In this document: in pieces, positions 27,750 to 39,269 of the stretch
Position numbering within the stretch: position 1 is the first letter of the stretch
Layout of the letters: each line of letters starts with the position of its first letter
Assembly (NCBI RefSeq): GCF_002563715.1
Contig: NZ_PDJJ01000001.1
Coordinates: forward strand, 1,550,001-1,614,000
Length of the DNA: 64,000 nt
DNA from: Isoptericola jiangsuensis
GTDB taxonomy: Bacteria > Actinomycetota > Actinomycetes > Actinomycetales > Cellulomonadaceae
Direction: 5' to 3'
Notes under the pieces: model-generated
Seen by the model: the letters and a program-made list of their open reading frames with translations, nothing else
Database searches by the model: none
What the model was told of the DNA's origin: nothing
Program-made: the position numbers and the translations under genes

Positions 27750-28297
27750 GCACGCTCTTTTCGACCGTGTCGAAGATCAAGACCGGGTACGACCCGGACG
27801 AGGTCGACGACTTCTTCGACCACGCCCGGCAGGCCTACGAGGGCCGCACGCCGGAGCCGATGACGAACGCCGACATCGCAGGCTCGACGTTCGAGCTCGT
27901 GCGCGGCGGGTACAACACCCACGAGGTCGACGCCGCGCTGGACCGTCTGGAGGGCGCGTTCATCGCCCGGCAGCGGGCCGAGTTCGTCAACCAGCACGGT
28001 CAGGACGCGTGGATGGGCGCGCTCGCCGAGCGGGCGCGCACGCTGTACCCGCGGCTGGGCCGTCGCGACGGGCAGAAGTTCGCCCCGGCGGAGCGCGGCC
28101 AGCAGGGGTACGACATGGACGACGTGGACGCGTTGTGCGACCGGCTCGTCGGCTACTTCGACCGCCAGGAGCCGCTGACGGCGGCGGAGGTGCGCTCGGC
28201 GACGTTCGGTCGGGCGAAGGGCGCCGAGGCGTACTCCGAGGCCTCGGTGGACCGCTTCCTGGCTCGCGCGATCGAGGTCCTGCTCGGCGTCGAGTGA
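27746..28297 (+). CDS. DivIVA-domain-containing protein
   Basis: 183-residue cytoplasmic protein with three copies of a short DivIVA-like module: [20 protein letters not shown] (about residues 5-24), [19 protein letters not shown] (~47-65) and a degenerate third copy around [16 protein letters not shown] (~118-133), possibly a fourth near 147-165. DivIVA/Wag31 proteins sense curved membrane in actinobacterial poles, but this protein lacks the long coiled coil. GTG overlaps the rlmN stop, so translation is coupled. The function is unknown. Confidence 0.8.
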   Translation: MSTLFSTVSKIKTGYDPDEVDDFFDHARQAYEGRTPEPMTNADIAGSTFELVRGGYNTHEVDAALDRLEGAFIARQRAEFVNQHGQDAWMGALAERARTLYPRLGRRDGQKFAPAERGQQGYDMDDVDALCDRLVGYFDRQEPLTAAEVRSATFGRAKGAEAYSEASVDRFLARAIEVLLGVE

Positions 28298-28340
28298 CGT
28301 CGCGCGGCCGGACGGCCGCAGGCCTGCCAGGATGGCGGGC

Positions 28341-29519
28341 ATGACGCGCACGGTGACGATCCTCGGGTCCACGGGTTCGATCGGGACGCAGGCCCTCGAG
28401 GTCGTGGCCGCCCACCCGGGCCGGTTCGTCGTCGTCGGGCTCGTGGCGGGCTCCGACGCCGCCGGGGTGGCCGAGCAGGCCGCCCGGTTCGGCGTCCGGA
28501 CGGTGGGCCTGGCGGACCCGGGCGCCGCGCCCGCGCTGCGGGACGCGCTGCGCGCCCGGCTCGGTGCGGCGGCGTCCGGGATCGAGGTGGTCACGGGTCC
28601 GGGTGCGGCGACCGAGCTGGCGGGCCGCGGCAGCGACGTCGTCCTCAACGGCGTCACCGGGTCGGTGGGGCTGCGACCCACGCTGGCCGCGCTGGCGGGC
28701 GGGTCGACGCTCGCGCTGGCGAACAAGGAGTCCCTGGTGGTCGGCGGCGCGCTCGTGCGCGCCGCGGCCGCCGACCGCCAGGTGGTCCCCGTGGACTCCG
28801 AGCACTCGGCGATCGCCCAGGCGCTGCGGGGTGGTGCGCGCGCCGAGGTGCGCCGCCTCGTCCTGACGGCGTCCGGAGGGCCGTTCCGCGGGCGTTCCCG
28901 GGACGAGCTGCGCGCGGTGTCACCCGCCGACGCGCTCGCGCACCCGACGTGGTCGATGGGTCCGGTGGTGACGATCAACTCGGCCAGCCTGATGAACAAG
29001 GGCCTGGAGCTCATCGAGGCGCACCTGCTGTTCGACGTCCCGGCGGCGGACATCGCCGTGGTCGTGCACCCGCAGTCGGTGGTCCACTCGATGGTGGAGT
29101 TCCACGACGGGTCGACGCTCGCCCAGGCCTCCCCGCCCGACATGCGGCTGCCCATCGCGCTCGGGCTGTCCTGGCCGGACCGGCTCGACGCCGTCGTGCC
29201 TGCGTGCGACTGGAGCCGCGCGGCCACGTGGACGTTCGAGCCGCTGGACGACGCGACCTTCCCCGCGGTGGGCCTGGCCCGGGCCGCGCTGGCCGCCTCG
29301 GCGACGCACCCGGCGGTCCTCAACGCCGCGAACGAGCAGGCGGTGGCCGCGTTCCTCGGCGGTCGGGCGGGGTTCCTCGCGATCGTCGACGTCGTGGAGC
29401 GGGTGCTCGCCGAGCACGACGGGACGCCCGTCGACGCCGTGACCCTGGACGCGGTCGAGGACGCCGAGCGGTGGGCCCGGGCGCGCGCGGACGAGCTGCT
29501 GGGCGCTGCGGCCGGCTGA
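28341..29519 (+). CDS. dxr: 1-deoxy-D-xylulose 5-phosphate reductoisomerase
   Basis: 392-residue NADPH-dependent enzyme of the MEP isoprenoid pathway, converting DXP to MEP. The N-terminal nucleotide-binding motif [11 protein letters not shown] is at residues 8-18, with ALANKESLV and PVDSEHSA supplying active-site residues and the flexible loop around [16 protein letters not shown] 28341 is 7 bases after CAGGAT; an ATG at 28332 would overlap that -10 and is less likely. It shares the locus with the later-step enzyme IspG, separated by rip. Confidence 0.96.
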   Translation: MTRTVTILGSTGSIGTQALEVVAAHPGRFVVVGLVAGSDAAGVAEQAARFGVRTVGLADPGAAPALRDALRARLGAAASGIEVVTGPGAATELAGRGSDVVLNGVTGSVGLRPTLAALAGGSTLALANKESLVVGGALVRAAAADRQVVPVDSEHSAIAQALRGGARAEVRRLVLTASGGPFRGRSRDELRAVSPADALAHPTWSMGPVVTINSASLMNKGLELIEAHLLFDVPAADIAVVVHPQSVVHSMVEFHDGSTLAQASPPDMRLPIALGLSWPDRLDAVVPACDWSRAATWTFEPLDDATFPAVGLARAALAASATHPAVLNAANEQAVAAFLGGRAGFLAIVDVVERVLAEHDGTPVDAVTLDAVEDAERWARARADELLGAAAG

Positions 29520-29611
29520 CCACGGGGCTGCCCGCAAGCCTTCACCGCATCTGCGCGCGACGACGCCCCGGGCGACGCCCGGCACCCGCGACGTGTCCTA
29601 CGCTCGACCTC

Positions 29612-30877
29612 GTGGACATCCTTCCCGTCGTCGTCGGCATCGTCGTGGTCGTGCTGGGCATCCTGGTCTCGATCGCCCTGCACGAGGTCGGGCACATGGT
29701 GCCCGCCAAGAGGTTCGGCGTCCGGGTGAGCGAGTACATGGTGGGCTTCGGCCCGACGCTGTGGTCGCGGCGCCGGGGCGAGACCGAGTACGGGATCAAG
29801 GCGATCCCGCTGGGCGGGTACGTGCGCCTGGTGGGCATGATGCCGCCCGCCCCGGCGGGCACGCGCCCGCGCGAGGGGTTCTTCTCCCGGGTCGTCGCGG
29901 ACGCCCGGGACGCGAGCGTGAGCGAGATCCGTCCCGGCGAGGAGCACCGCGCCTTCTACCACCTGTCCACCCCGAAGAAGCTCGTCGTGATGCTCGGCGG
30001 CCCGGTGATGAACCTCCTCATCGCGGTGGTGCTGCTCGCGGTGGTGTTCCTCGGCATCGGGATGCCGGCGGCGACCACGACGGTGGAGTCCGTCGGCGAC
30101 CACTCCGCCGCGGCCTCCGCGGGCGTCCTGCCGGGCGACGAGGTCGTCTCGTTCGACGGCGAGCCGGTGCAGGAGTGGACCCAGCTGGTCGGGATGGTCA
30201 ACGACCGCGCCGGGCAGAGCGTGGAGATGGTGGTCGAGCGGGACGGCGAGCAGGTCGTCCTCGACGTCACCCCCACCCCCGCCGAGCGCCCGCTGACTGA
30301 CGACCAGGGGTACGCCGTGACCGACGACGCGGGGGAGCCCGTGATGATCGACGGCGCCCTGCTGGGCGTGACGTCGGAGGTCGAGCGGCAGGCGCTGCCC
30401 GTGGCGACCGTCCCCGAGGCGGTGTGGCTCCAGGTGTCGGGCACCGCCGGGGCGATCGTCACGCTCCCCGTGCGCGTGTACGACGCGGCCCGGCAGGCGT
30501 TCACCGACGAGCCGCGCTCGCAGGACTCGGTGATGTCGGTCGTGGGCGTGGGTCGGGCGGCCGTCGACACCGCGGGCGCGGAGGACTACACCGTGCTCGC
30601 CCGGGTGCAGCTCATGCTCATGCTGCTCGCGTCGCTCAACATCGCGCTGTTCATGTTCAACCTCATCCCCTTGCTGCCGCTCGACGGCGGGCACGTCGTC
30701 AACGCGCTCTACGAGGGCGCGCGCCGCACGGTGGCACGGGTGCGGGGGGCCGAGCGTCCCGGTCCCGCCGACGTCGCCCGCATGATGCCCGTCGCGTACG
30801 TCGTGTTCGTGCTCCTGATCGGCGTGGGCGCGATCCTCATGGTCGCCGACGTCGTGGACCCGGTCCGCCTGTTCTGA
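29612..30877 (+). CDS. rip1: Site-2 protease, M50 family (Rip1/RseP type)
   Basis: 421-residue intramembrane zinc metalloprotease that cleaves anti-sigma factors and similar single-pass proteins. The active site HEVGH is at H24/E25/H28 in the first transmembrane helix. A PDZ domain spans about residues 155-260. The second conserved motif LLPLDGGHVV with D358 supplies the third zinc ligand. GTG 29612 follows TACGCT (29599-29604) by 7 bases. The dxr-rip-ispG order is typical of actinobacteria. Confidence 0.94.
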   Translation: MDILPVVVGIVVVVLGILVSIALHEVGHMVPAKRFGVRVSEYMVGFGPTLWSRRRGETEYGIKAIPLGGYVRLVGMMPPAPAGTRPREGFFSRVVADARDASVSEIRPGEEHRAFYHLSTPKKLVVMLGGPVMNLLIAVVLLAVVFLGIGMPAATTTVESVGDHSAAASAGVLPGDEVVSFDGEPVQEWTQLVGMVNDRAGQSVEMVVERDGEQVVLDVTPTPAERPLTDDQGYAVTDDAGEPVMIDGALLGVTSEVERQALPVATVPEAVWLQVSGTAGAIVTLPVRVYDAARQAFTDEPRSQDSVMSVVGVGRAAVDTAGAEDYTVLARVQLMLMLLASLNIALFMFNLIPLLPLDGGHVVNALYEGARRTVARVRGAERPGPADVARMMPVAYVVFVLLIGVGAILMVADVVDPVRLF

Positions 30878-30966
30878 ACGTGAAGGTCGTGTGCCCGCGG
30901 GCCACGATCGGGTGACGAATCCGGCGAGCGAGTGTGTCCCGCGCCGCGACGGGCGATACTGGGCGC

Positions 30967-32130
<1,164 letters not shown>

Positions 32131-32140
32131 CGGGGGAGCG

Positions 32141-33064
32141 GTGAGCTGGCGGCCGACGAGCTGGGGGCACAGGGCGATGCTCGCGCAGGAACCTGACTCC
32201 GGTGCCGCCCGCGTGCTGGGCGCCACCGACCTCGCGGACGCCCGCCGCGTCTGCGCCGCCGACCCCGTGGCGTCCGTCCTGGCCGCCGCCCGCGTGGAGG
32301 TCGCCTCCCGGGGCGGGATCGCCGCCGCCGGCGGGCAGCTGTGGGGCTACCCGGCCACCGGCCCCCTGCAGGCGGTGTGCTGGGCCGGGGCCAACATCGT
32401 GCCCGTCGTGCCGTCGACCCTGAGCCGCGCGGAGCGCGACGACGCGGTCGCGGCGTTCGCCGGGGCGGCGCGTCGCCTCGGCCGCCGGTCGAGCTCGATC
32501 GTGGGCGACCAACAGGTCGCGCTGCGGCTGTGGGAGCTGTTGTCCCGGGTCTGGCCCGCGCCCCGCGAGGTCCGCGCCGACCAGCCGTCCCTCGCGATCG
32601 ACCGCGCCCCCGACGTCGAGCCCGACCCGGCCGTGCGGCGGTCCCGGCCCGACGAGCTCGACCTCGTCCTGCCGGCGTGCGTGCGCATGTTCACCGAGGA
32701 GGTCGGCTACTCCCCGATCTCGGGCGGCGGCGGGTCGTACGCCGCGCGGGTGCGCGGCCTCATCGCCGAGGGGCGCTCCTTCGTCCGTCTCGACGAGCGC
32801 CACGGCGCGCCGCAGGTGTCCTTCAAGGCCGAGCTCGGCGCCGTCGCCGGACCGGTGGCGCAGGTCCAGGGCGTGTGGGTCGACCCCGAGCTGCGGGGAC
32901 AGGGCCTGGCCGCGCCGGGCATGGCGGCCGTCGTGGAGGCGACCCGGCAGCAGGTGGCGCCGGTCGTGTCGCTGTACGTCAACTCGTTCAACGCCCCGGC
33001 CCTGGCGACCTACCGGCGGGTGGGGTTCGAGCAGGTCGGCACGTTCGCGACGATCCTGTTCTGA
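32141..33064 (+). CDS. GNAT-family N-acetyltransferase with N-terminal DUF4081-type domain
   Basis: 307-residue protein. The N-terminal ~150 residues resemble the DUF4081 domain found fused to acetyltransferases in actinobacteria. The C-terminal half is a GNAT domain with the acetyl-CoA loop in VDPELRGQGLAAPGM and the closing NSFNAPALATYRRVGF motif. The GTG is preceded by GGGGGAG and lies 11 bases after the ispG stop. Substrate is unknown; the position next to ispG is conserved in the group but uninformative. Confidence 0.88.
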   Translation: MSWRPTSWGHRAMLAQEPDSGAARVLGATDLADARRVCAADPVASVLAAARVEVASRGGIAAAGGQLWGYPATGPLQAVCWAGANIVPVVPSTLSRAERDDAVAAFAGAARRLGRRSSSIVGDQQVALRLWELLSRVWPAPREVRADQPSLAIDRAPDVEPDPAVRRSRPDELDLVLPACVRMFTEEVGYSPISGGGGSYAARVRGLIAEGRSFVRLDERHGAPQVSFKAELGAVAGPVAQVQGVWVDPELRGQGLAAPGMAAVVEATRQQVAPVVSLYVNSFNAPALATYRRVGFEQVGTFATILF

Positions 33065-33074
33065 GGTCGGCGGG

Positions 33075-33977
33075 TCAGCGGACCAGCCGGGACAGACGAC
33101 GGTCCGCCAGCGGCTTGCCGCCGGTCTGGCACGTCGGGCAGTACTGCAGGGAGCTGTCGGCGAAGCTCACCTCGCGCACCGTGTCCCCGCAGACCTCGCA
33201 CGGCTGCCCGGTGCGTCCGTGCACGCGCAGGTGCCGGCGCTTGGCGTCCTTGAGCTCGGCGGCGGGCCGGCCGGCGGACGCCTCGACGGCCGAGCGCAGC
33301 GTCGCGACGACGGCGTCGCGCAGGGCGTCGACGTCGTCGTCGGACATCGACCCCGTCAGCCGGAACGGTGACGTGCGGGCCGCGTGCAGGATCTCGTCGG
33401 AGTAGGCGTTGCCGATGCCCGCGACGGCGTGCTGGTCCCGCAGCAGGCCCTTGACCTGCTGGTTGCGCCCCCGGACCAGGGCCGCCCACACCTCGGGCGT
33501 GAACGCGGCCGAGAGCGGGTCCACGCCGAGCGTGCGCACCTGCTCGACGTCGTCCGGCGAGCGCACCACGTGCACGGCGAGCCGCTTGCGGGTGCCCGCC
33601 TCGGTGAGGTCGAACCCGGAGCCGTCGTCGAACCGGACCCGCAGGGCGAGCGTCGCCGCGCGCCCGCCGCCGCTGCCCCCGAGCCGGGGACGCACGGGCG
33701 TCGTGGGTGCCGTGTCCGACCAGCGCACCCACCCGCCGCGGGACAGGTGGAAGACCAGGTGGAGCACGTCGTCGGGGTCGTCGCCGGCCATCGCGAGGTC
33801 CAGCCACTTGCCGTGCCGGGCCGTGCCGACCACGGTGCGGTCGACGAGGGCGCCCAGCGGCGGGTCGAACGTCTTGAGCGCGGCGATCTGCGCCACGTCG
33901 GCGGCGACCACGCGCCGTCCGCCGGTGCGTTCGCCGAGGAACCGCACCAGCGCCTCCACCTCGGGCAGCTCGGGCAC
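33075..33977 (-). CDS. Fpg/Nei-family DNA glycosylase/AP lyase
   Basis: 300-residue base-excision repair enzyme for oxidised bases. Starting at GTG 33977 gives MPELPEVE, with the catalytic proline P2 and E3; the longer frame would bury these residues and cannot be functional. A helix-two-turn-helix region (GNAYSDEILHAA) and a C-terminal four-cysteine zinc finger (PCEVCG, then QYCPTCQ) are present. CAGGAT (33990-33985) is 7 bases upstream on the minus strand. The sequence is closer in style to Nei/MutM-like paralogues than to classical MutM, which in relatives lies beside smc. Confidence 0.92.
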   Translation of the reverse strand: MPELPEVEALVRFLGERTGGRRVVAADVAQIAALKTFDPPLGALVDRTVVGTARHGKWLDLAMAGDDPDDVLHLVFHLSRGGWVRWSDTAPTTPVRPRLGGSGGGRAATLALRVRFDDGSGFDLTEAGTRKRLAVHVVRSPDDVEQVRTLGVDPLSAAFTPEVWAALVRGRNQQVKGLLRDQHAVAGIGNAYSDEILHAARTSPFRLTGSMSDDDVDALRDAVVATLRSAVEASAGRPAAELKDAKRRHLRVHGRTGQPCEVCGDTVREVSFADSSLQYCPTCQTGGKPLADRRLSRLVR

Positions 33978-34074
33978 GTCTCCCATCCTGGTGCCGCACC
34001 CGCCGCCGCGCACCCCGGCGCCGCGGGCCGCCGGCCCGTCCGGGCGCCGCCGGTCGCGCGGCTAGGCTGTGCCC

Positions 34075-35907
34075 ATGCCGATCGAGTCCCACCGCAGCGG
34101 CGACCTGCTGCGGCTCTCCTCCCTGTTCGTCCGCACCCTGCGCGAGGACCCGGCCGACGCCGAGGTCGCGAGCCACCGGCTCCTCGTGCGCGCCGGGTAC
34201 ATCCGTCGTGCCGCTCCGGGCGTCTACTCGTGGCTCCCGCTGGGCCTGCGCGTGCTCGCCAAGGTCGAGGCCGTCGTGCGCGAGGAGATGAACGCGATCG
34301 GGGCCCAGGAGGTGCACTTCCCGGCGCTGCTGCCGCGCGAGCCCTACGAGGCGACCGGCCGCTGGGAGGAGTACGGCCCCAACCTGTTCCGCCTCCAGGA
34401 CCGCAAGCAGGCCGACTACCTGCTCGCGCCGACCCACGAGGAGATGTTCACCCTCCTGGTCAAGGACCTGTACTCGTCGTACAAGGACCTGCCGGTCGCG
34501 CTCTACCAGATCCAGACGAAGTACCGCGACGAGGCGCGCCCCCGCGCCGGCCTCATCCGCGGTCGCGAGTTCATCATGAAGGACGCCTACTCCTTCGACC
34601 TCGACGACGCCGGCCTGGCCGCGGCCTACGAGAAGCAGCGCGGCGCCTACCAGCGGATCTTCGACCGTCTCGGCCTCGAGTACGTCGTCGTGTCCGCCAC
34701 GTCCGGCGCGATGGGCGGCTCGCGGTCCGAGGAGTTCCTCTCCCCGTCGGCGATCGGCGAGGACACGTTCGTGCGCTCCGCCGGCGGCTACGCCGCCAAC
34801 GTCGAGGCCGTCGTCACGCCGGTGCCGGAGGCGCTGCCGTTCGACGACGCGCCGGCCGCGCACGTCGAGGACACCCCGGACACCCCGACGATCGCGACCC
34901 TCGTGGACTTCGCGAACGCCCACCACCCCCGTCCGGACCGCCCCTGGACCGCGGCGGACACGCTGAAGAACGTCGTGCTCGCGGTGACCCAGCCCGACGG
35001 TGCGCGCAGCCTGCTCGTCGTCGGCGTCCCCGGCGACCGCGAGGTCGACATGAAGCGCCTGGAGGCCTCCCTGGCCCCGGCCGAAGCCGAGGCGGCGGGC
35101 GAGGCGGACTTCGCCGCGCACCCCGAGCTCGTCAAGGGCTACATCGGGCCCGAGGTGCTGGGGCCGCAGGGCGCCCAGGTCGTCGACCCCGGGACGGGCG
35201 AGACCCGCTCGGCCGTGCCGTACCTGCTCGACCCGCGCGTCGTGGCGGGCACCCGGTGGATCACCGGCGCCAACAGCGCCGGCCGCCACGTGTTCGACCT
35301 GGTCGCCGGCCGGGACTTCGTCGGCGACGGCACGATCGAGGCCGCCGAGGTGCGCGCGGGCGACCCCGCCCCCGACGGCTCCGGCCCGCTCGAGCTCGCC
35401 CGCGGCATCGAGATCGGTCACATCTTCCAGCTCGGCCGCAAGTACGCGCAGGCGCTCGACCTCAAGGTGCTCGACCCGAACGGCAAGCAGGCCGTCGTCA
35501 CGATGGGTTCCTACGGCATCGGCGTCTCCCGCGTGCTCGCCGCGCTCGCCGAGGCCAACCACGACGACCGCGGCCTGGCCTGGCCCGCCCACGTCGCCCC
35601 GGCGCACGTGCACGTGGTCGCCACCGGCAAGGGCACCGAGGTGTTCGACGCCGCCGAGGAGATCGCCGCCGCCCTCGTGGCCGAGGGCGTCGAGGTCGTC
35701 TACGACGACCGTCCCAAGGTGTCCCCGGGCGTGAAGTTCGCCGACGCGGAGCTGTTCGGCGTGCCGCTGCTGCTCGTCGTGGGCCGCGGCCTCGCGGACG
35801 GCGTGGTCGAGCTCCGCCCGCGGGCGGGCGAGGCGGTCCAGGTGCCCGTCGGCGAGGTCGTCGCCACCGCCGTCGAGCGGGTGCGCGAGCTCCTCGCCGA
35901 CGCCTGA
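34075..35907 (+). CDS. proS: Prolyl-tRNA synthetase (bacterial type, with editing insertion)
   Basis: 610-residue class II synthetase. Motif 2 ([17 protein letters not shown]) and motif 3 ([14 protein letters not shown]) are visible. A ~180-residue insertion between them (about 215-395) is the INS editing domain that clears mischarged Ala-tRNA(Pro). The C-terminal anticodon-binding domain begins near 505. ATG 34075 is 6 bases after TAGGCT (34063-34068), giving a leaderless mRNA; the GTG at 34069 would overlap the transcription start. Confidence 0.96.
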   Translation: MPIESHRSGDLLRLSSLFVRTLREDPADAEVASHRLLVRAGYIRRAAPGVYSWLPLGLRVLAKVEAVVREEMNAIGAQEVHFPALLPREPYEATGRWEEYGPNLFRLQDRKQADYLLAPTHEEMFTLLVKDLYSSYKDLPVALYQIQTKYRDEARPRAGLIRGREFIMKDAYSFDLDDAGLAAAYEKQRGAYQRIFDRLGLEYVVVSATSGAMGGSRSEEFLSPSAIGEDTFVRSAGGYAANVEAVVTPVPEALPFDDAPAAHVEDTPDTPTIATLVDFANAHHPRPDRPWTAADTLKNVVLAVTQPDGARSLLVVGVPGDREVDMKRLEASLAPAEAEAAGEADFAAHPELVKGYIGPEVLGPQGAQVVDPGTGETRSAVPYLLDPRVVAGTRWITGANSAGRHVFDLVAGRDFVGDGTIEAAEVRAGDPAPDGSGPLELARGIEIGHIFQLGRKYAQALDLKVLDPNGKQAVVTMGSYGIGVSRVLAALAEANHDDRGLAWPAHVAPAHVHVVATGKGTEVFDAAEEIAAALVAEGVEVVYDDRPKVSPGVKFADAELFGVPLLLVVGRGLADGVVELRPRAGEAVQVPVGEVVATAVERVRELLADA

Positions 35908-35923
35908 GCCCCGCCGTCGGACC

Positions 35924-37063
35924 TCAGTCCCCGGCCTGCTCCGGCAGGCCGGGGAACGGCACCGGGTCCGCGCCCCAGGCGTCCTGGACGAGGGCCGACT
36001 CCACGAGGAGGTCCACCAGGACGCCGCGCGTCCCGGCGGCCGTGGTCGCCACGAGGGACGCGTAGGTGGTGCCGAGGTCGCCCTCGACGTCGCGCACCAG
36101 CGCCTTGTCCTTGGTGCCGCGAGGCACCGCGTAGGCGACCTGGCGGGGGTCCTGGGCGGTGTCGGCCGTCCCGGCCAGCAGGGCCCACGAGCGCGCCCGC
36201 CCGCTGTGCTCGTCGGCACGGGCCGCGAGGCGCTCCCGCGCCGCACCGTCGCGCAGGGCGGCCCGCACCCGCAGGGCGTACCCGACGGAGTCCTCGGACC
36301 CGACCAGGACGCGCAGGTCCTCGGCGGTGAGCCCCCGGGGCAGCACCGCGGGCTCGTCGGAGTCGGGAGCAGTGCTCGACACCACGTCGTCCGCGTCCTC
36401 GTCGGCGGCGGCCTCCTCCTCGTCGGTCGTGGCCGACGGCAGGGCGCCCGCGGCGTCGGTGGCGTCCGCGGACGCGGGCTCGGTGGGTTCGGCCGACGCG
36501 TCGGGGGCGGGCACGGAGGGGTCGACGGGGTCGGGCGCGCCGGCGTCGGTGAGGTCGCCCACCCGCGCGGCCGAGACGGCCTGGGCGGCGCCCACGGAGG
36601 CCAGCAGCCGGGCGAGCGGCCCGTCGGCGGTGGTGCCCGCCGCGACGCGGCTCCGCCCGGAGGCCTCGACGAGCGCCGTCACGACGTCGCCGGGCTCCAC
36701 CGGTGCCGCGCTCGGCTCCGGCGACCCGGAGACCGGGGCCTGGACCTCCAGCCCGGACGCGTACTCCCCGCCGAGCTCGGCGGCCTGCTCGCGCGAGTCG
36801 TCCGCGACACGCTCCAGCTCGGCGGCGAGCCGGGCCCGGCGCCCGTCCAGCGTCACCACGGCGGACTCCGCCTGCTCGGCGACGTACAGGGCGTCCGACA
36901 CCGCCGTGCGGCGGACGATCTCCAGCGCGTCCGGCACCGGCTCCGCCGGGGGCGGGGTCTCCAGCCGCAGCCCGCACCCCGCGAGGGCGAGGGTCAGCAG
37001 GACGGCGCCCAGCGCGGCGCCGCGACGTCGACGAGCGGGGGCGGGGGAGCGGTGCGGATCCAT
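35924..37063 (-). CDS. DUF4439-type lipoprotein
   Basis: 379-residue predicted lipoprotein. A basic N-terminus and hydrophobic segment end in the lipobox LALAGC (cysteine near residue 30). Helical segments resembling the DUF4439 ferritin-like domain appear near 35-85 and 245-375, separated by an Ala/Asp/Glu/Pro-rich low-complexity stretch (about 165-235), much longer than needed for a ferritin-like bundle. ATG 37063 is 8 bases after CAAGAT on the minus strand. It is encoded against the flow of the translation genes, between proS and rimP. No metal-binding motif could be confirmed. Confidence 0.8.
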   Translation of the reverse strand: MDPHRSPAPARRRRGAALGAVLLTLALAGCGLRLETPPPAEPVPDALEIVRRTAVSDALYVAEQAESAVVTLDGRRARLAAELERVADDSREQAAELGGEYASGLEVQAPVSGSPEPSAAPVEPGDVVTALVEASGRSRVAAGTTADGPLARLLASVGAAQAVSAARVGDLTDAGAPDPVDPSVPAPDASAEPTEPASADATDAAGALPSATTDEEEAAADEDADDVVSSTAPDSDEPAVLPRGLTAEDLRVLVGSEDSVGYALRVRAALRDGAARERLAARADEHSGRARSWALLAGTADTAQDPRQVAYAVPRGTKDKALVRDVEGDLGTTYASLVATTAAGTRGVLVDLLVESALVQDAWGADPVPFPGLPEQAGD

Positions 37064-37148
37064 CGGGCCTGATCTTGCCACGTCCGGGTGTGACGTTCCT
37101 CCACCTGCGGGGGCGGGTCGTTCGGCACGCGGGACCGGCGGCGTTCGT

Positions 37149-37154
37149 TACGCT
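37149..37154 (+). promoter_or_regulatory. -10 element for rimP-nusA
   Basis: TACGCT about 70 bases before rimP, within the 159-base divergent gap opposite the DUF4439 gene. Transcription would start near 37161. Confidence 0.45.
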
Positions 37155-37222
37155 GGACGACGCACAACCACACACCGGCCGCGGGACGTCCCGGCGCGGG
37201 AGAACACCCACGGGAGGCAGCG

Positions 37223-37741
37223 ATGGCAGCAGGGCGGAGCGCCGCGGACGAGCGCGTACGGGCGGCCGTCGCACCGGCGGTCGACGCTGCGGGTCTGTAC
37301 CTCGAGGACGTGCGGCAGGTCCGGACGGGCAGCACGACGGTGGTGCGGGTGACAGTCGACCTCGACGAGGACGTCGTCGGCTCGCTCGACTCCGACACGC
37401 TCGGCGAGGTCTCGAAGGCCGTCTCGGCGGCGCTGGACGAGTCCGACGTGGTCGCCGGCGCCTACACCCTCGAGGTGTCCACCCCCGGGGCGACCCGTCC
37501 GCTGACCGAGCCGCGGCACTTCCGTCGCGCCCGGACCCGGCTGGTGCGCCTCGTCCTGGACGACGGCGCCGCCGTCGAGGGTCGGCTGGTCGACGTCGTG
37601 GACGAGGCCGACGAGCCCGTGGCCGTCCTGGAGGACGGGACCCGGGTACCGGTGGCGCGGGTGCGCAAGGGCAAGGTGGAGGTCGAGCTGCGCAGGCTCG
37701 AGGACGAGGCGGACGACACCGCCGACGGCGAGGAGGGCTGA
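37223..37741 (+). CDS. rimP: Ribosome maturation factor RimP
   Basis: 172-residue 30S assembly factor. N-terminal alpha/beta domain ([23 protein letters not shown], without the usual longer loop) and C-terminal SH3-like domain with the conserved [23 protein letters not shown] 37223 follows GGGAGGCAGCG. It ends 2 bases before nusA, in the classic rimP-nusA-ylxR-infB-rbfA-truB order. Confidence 0.95.
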   Translation: MAAGRSAADERVRAAVAPAVDAAGLYLEDVRQVRTGSTTVVRVTVDLDEDVVGSLDSDTLGEVSKAVSAALDESDVVAGAYTLEVSTPGATRPLTEPRHFRRARTRLVRLVLDDGAAVEGRLVDVVDEADEPVAVLEDGTRVPVARVRKGKVEVELRRLEDEADDTADGEEG

Positions 37742-37743
37742 CG

Positions 37744-38784
37744 ATGGACATCGACATGAGCACGCTGAGGCTGCTGGAGCGCGAGAAGGAGATCAGCCTG
37801 GACGTCCTGGTCGAGGCCATCGAGCAGGCGCTGCTGTCGGCGTACCACCGCACGCCCGACGCCTGGACGAACGCGCGCGTCGAGGTCGACCGCCGCTCCG
37901 GGCACGTCACCGTGTGGGCGCGCGAGCAGATCCGCACCCCCGACCCGGAGGACCCGGAGGGCCGCGACCACGTGGAGCTCGGCCCCGAGTTCGACCACAC
38001 CCCGGCGAACTTCGGCCGCATCGCCACGGCGACGGCCCGCCAGGTCATCGTCCAGCGCCTGCGGGACGCCGAGGACGACCAGGTCCTCGGCCTGTTCCGC
38101 GGCAAGGAGGGCGAGGTCCTCGCGGGTGTCATCCAGCAGGGCCGCGACCCGCGCGTGGTGCTCGTCGACGTCGGCGGCACCGAGGCGGTGCTGCCCCCGC
38201 ACGAGCAGGTGCCGAGCGAGGAGTACGTGCACGGCGAGCGGCTGCGTGCGTACGTCGTCGAGGTCGCCCGCGGGGCCAAGGGCGCGCAGGTCACGCTGAG
38301 CCGCACCCACCCGGGGCTCGTGCGCAAGCTCTTCGAGCTCGAGGTCCCCGAGGTGGCCGACGGTTCCGTCGAGATCACCGCGGTGGCCCGCGAGGCGGGG
38401 CACCGCACGAAGGTCGCGGTCCGCTCGCACGTGAGCGGGCTCAACGCCAAGGGTGCCTGCATCGGCCCGATGGGGGCCCGCGTGCGTGCCGTCATGGCGG
38501 AGCTGCACGGCGAGAAGATCGACATCGTCGACCACAGCGACGACCCGGCCCGGTTCGTCGCCAACGCGCTGTCGCCCGCCCGGGTGAGCTCGGTCACGGT
38601 GGTCGACGCCGACGCGCGCGCCGCGCGCGCCGTCGTCCCGGACTACCAGCTGTCCCTCGCGATCGGCAAGGAAGGGCAGAACGCCCGCCTCGCCGCCAAG
38701 CTGACGGGGTGGCGCATCGACATCCGTTCCGACGAGGCGGAGGCCGGCGCCACGGTCGCGGACGCGCCGGAGGAGCTCGCCTGA
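37744..38784 (+). CDS. nusA: Transcription termination/antitermination factor NusA
   Basis: 346-residue RNA polymerase-associated factor. N-terminal polymerase-binding domain (1-~120), S1 domain (~125-195), then KH1 and KH2 (~200-335), with [14 protein letters not shown] and [14 protein letters not shown] as the KH GxxG segments. It lacks the C-terminal acidic repeats of enterobacterial NusA, as usual in actinobacteria. ATG 37744 is 2 bases after the rimP stop. A downstream promoter within the next gap separates ylxR-infB. Confidence 0.96.
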   Translation: MDIDMSTLRLLEREKEISLDVLVEAIEQALLSAYHRTPDAWTNARVEVDRRSGHVTVWAREQIRTPDPEDPEGRDHVELGPEFDHTPANFGRIATATARQVIVQRLRDAEDDQVLGLFRGKEGEVLAGVIQQGRDPRVVLVDVGGTEAVLPPHEQVPSEEYVHGERLRAYVVEVARGAKGAQVTLSRTHPGLVRKLFELEVPEVADGSVEITAVAREAGHRTKVAVRSHVSGLNAKGACIGPMGARVRAVMAELHGEKIDIVDHSDDPARFVANALSPARVSSVTVVDADARAARAVVPDYQLSLAIGKEGQNARLAAKLTGWRIDIRSDEAEAGATVADAPEELA

Positions 38785-38841
38785 ACGGGCCGGGACGGCG
38801 GGGCTTGCCCGGGTTTGGTCGAGTGTCATGAGCAGGCGCGC

Positions 38842-38847
38842 TAGACT
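38842..38847 (+). promoter_or_regulatory. -10 element between nusA and ylxR/infB
   Basis: TAGACT, 58 bases after the nusA stop. A start near 38854 would lie inside the longest ylxR frame, supporting the shorter YlxR start at 38879. Confidence 0.5.
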
Positions 38848-38878
38848 GACGGGGACCGGGTCGCGAACCCTGGACTCC

Positions 38879-39175
38879 GTGCGCTCCCGTACCTCCCTCC
38901 CGTCCGAGACGGGTCCGGTGCGGACCTGCGTCGGCTGCCGGGCCCGTGACCTGCGGTCGGAGCTCCTGAGGCTGGTGCTCCCGACGTCCGGCGACCTCTC
39001 CGTGGTCGCGGTCGACGTCCGGGGGATCCTGCCCGGGCGAGGCGCCTGGATCCATCCGGACCTCGCCTGCCTGGATCTCGCCGAGCGTCGGCGGGCCGTC
39101 CCCCGTGCACTGCGGGCGGAGGGCCCCACGAGCCTGACGACGGTCCGGGATCATCTGGAGGGTCAGGACCGTTGA
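38879..39175 (+). CDS. YlxR-family (DUF448) RNA-binding protein
   Basis: 98-residue protein with the YlxR signature RTCVGCRARD near the N-terminus and GRGAWIHPDLACL. YlxR proteins are small nucleic-acid-binding factors; one has been reported to affect RNase P, another to act in glucose-dependent regulation. The GTG at 38879 is chosen because the TAGACT -10 lies inside the longer frame starting at ATG 38828; that longer form (115 residues) is the alternative. It sits between nusA and infB as in most Gram-positives. Confidence 0.88.
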   Translation: MRSRTSLPSETGPVRTCVGCRARDLRSELLRLVLPTSGDLSVVAVDVRGILPGRGAWIHPDLACLDLAERRRAVPRALRAEGPTSLTTVRDHLEGQDR

Positions 39176-39180
39176 GACCA

Positions 39181-39201
39181 GGTCGGCACACCGTGCCGAC
39201 C
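39181..39201 (+). terminator. Hairpin after ylxR
   Basis: Perfect 9-bp stem GGTCGGCAC/GTGCCGACC with loop ACC, 5 bases after the ylxR stop. A second small palindrome (39212-39218 with 39221-39227) follows. They may attenuate ylxR transcripts before infB. Confidence 0.6.
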
Positions 39202-39269
39202 GCCGTCGCGACCGGACGAACGTCCGGCCGCACCTGAGTTACGTCGACAAGGAAGCGGGTCAGAAGCCG

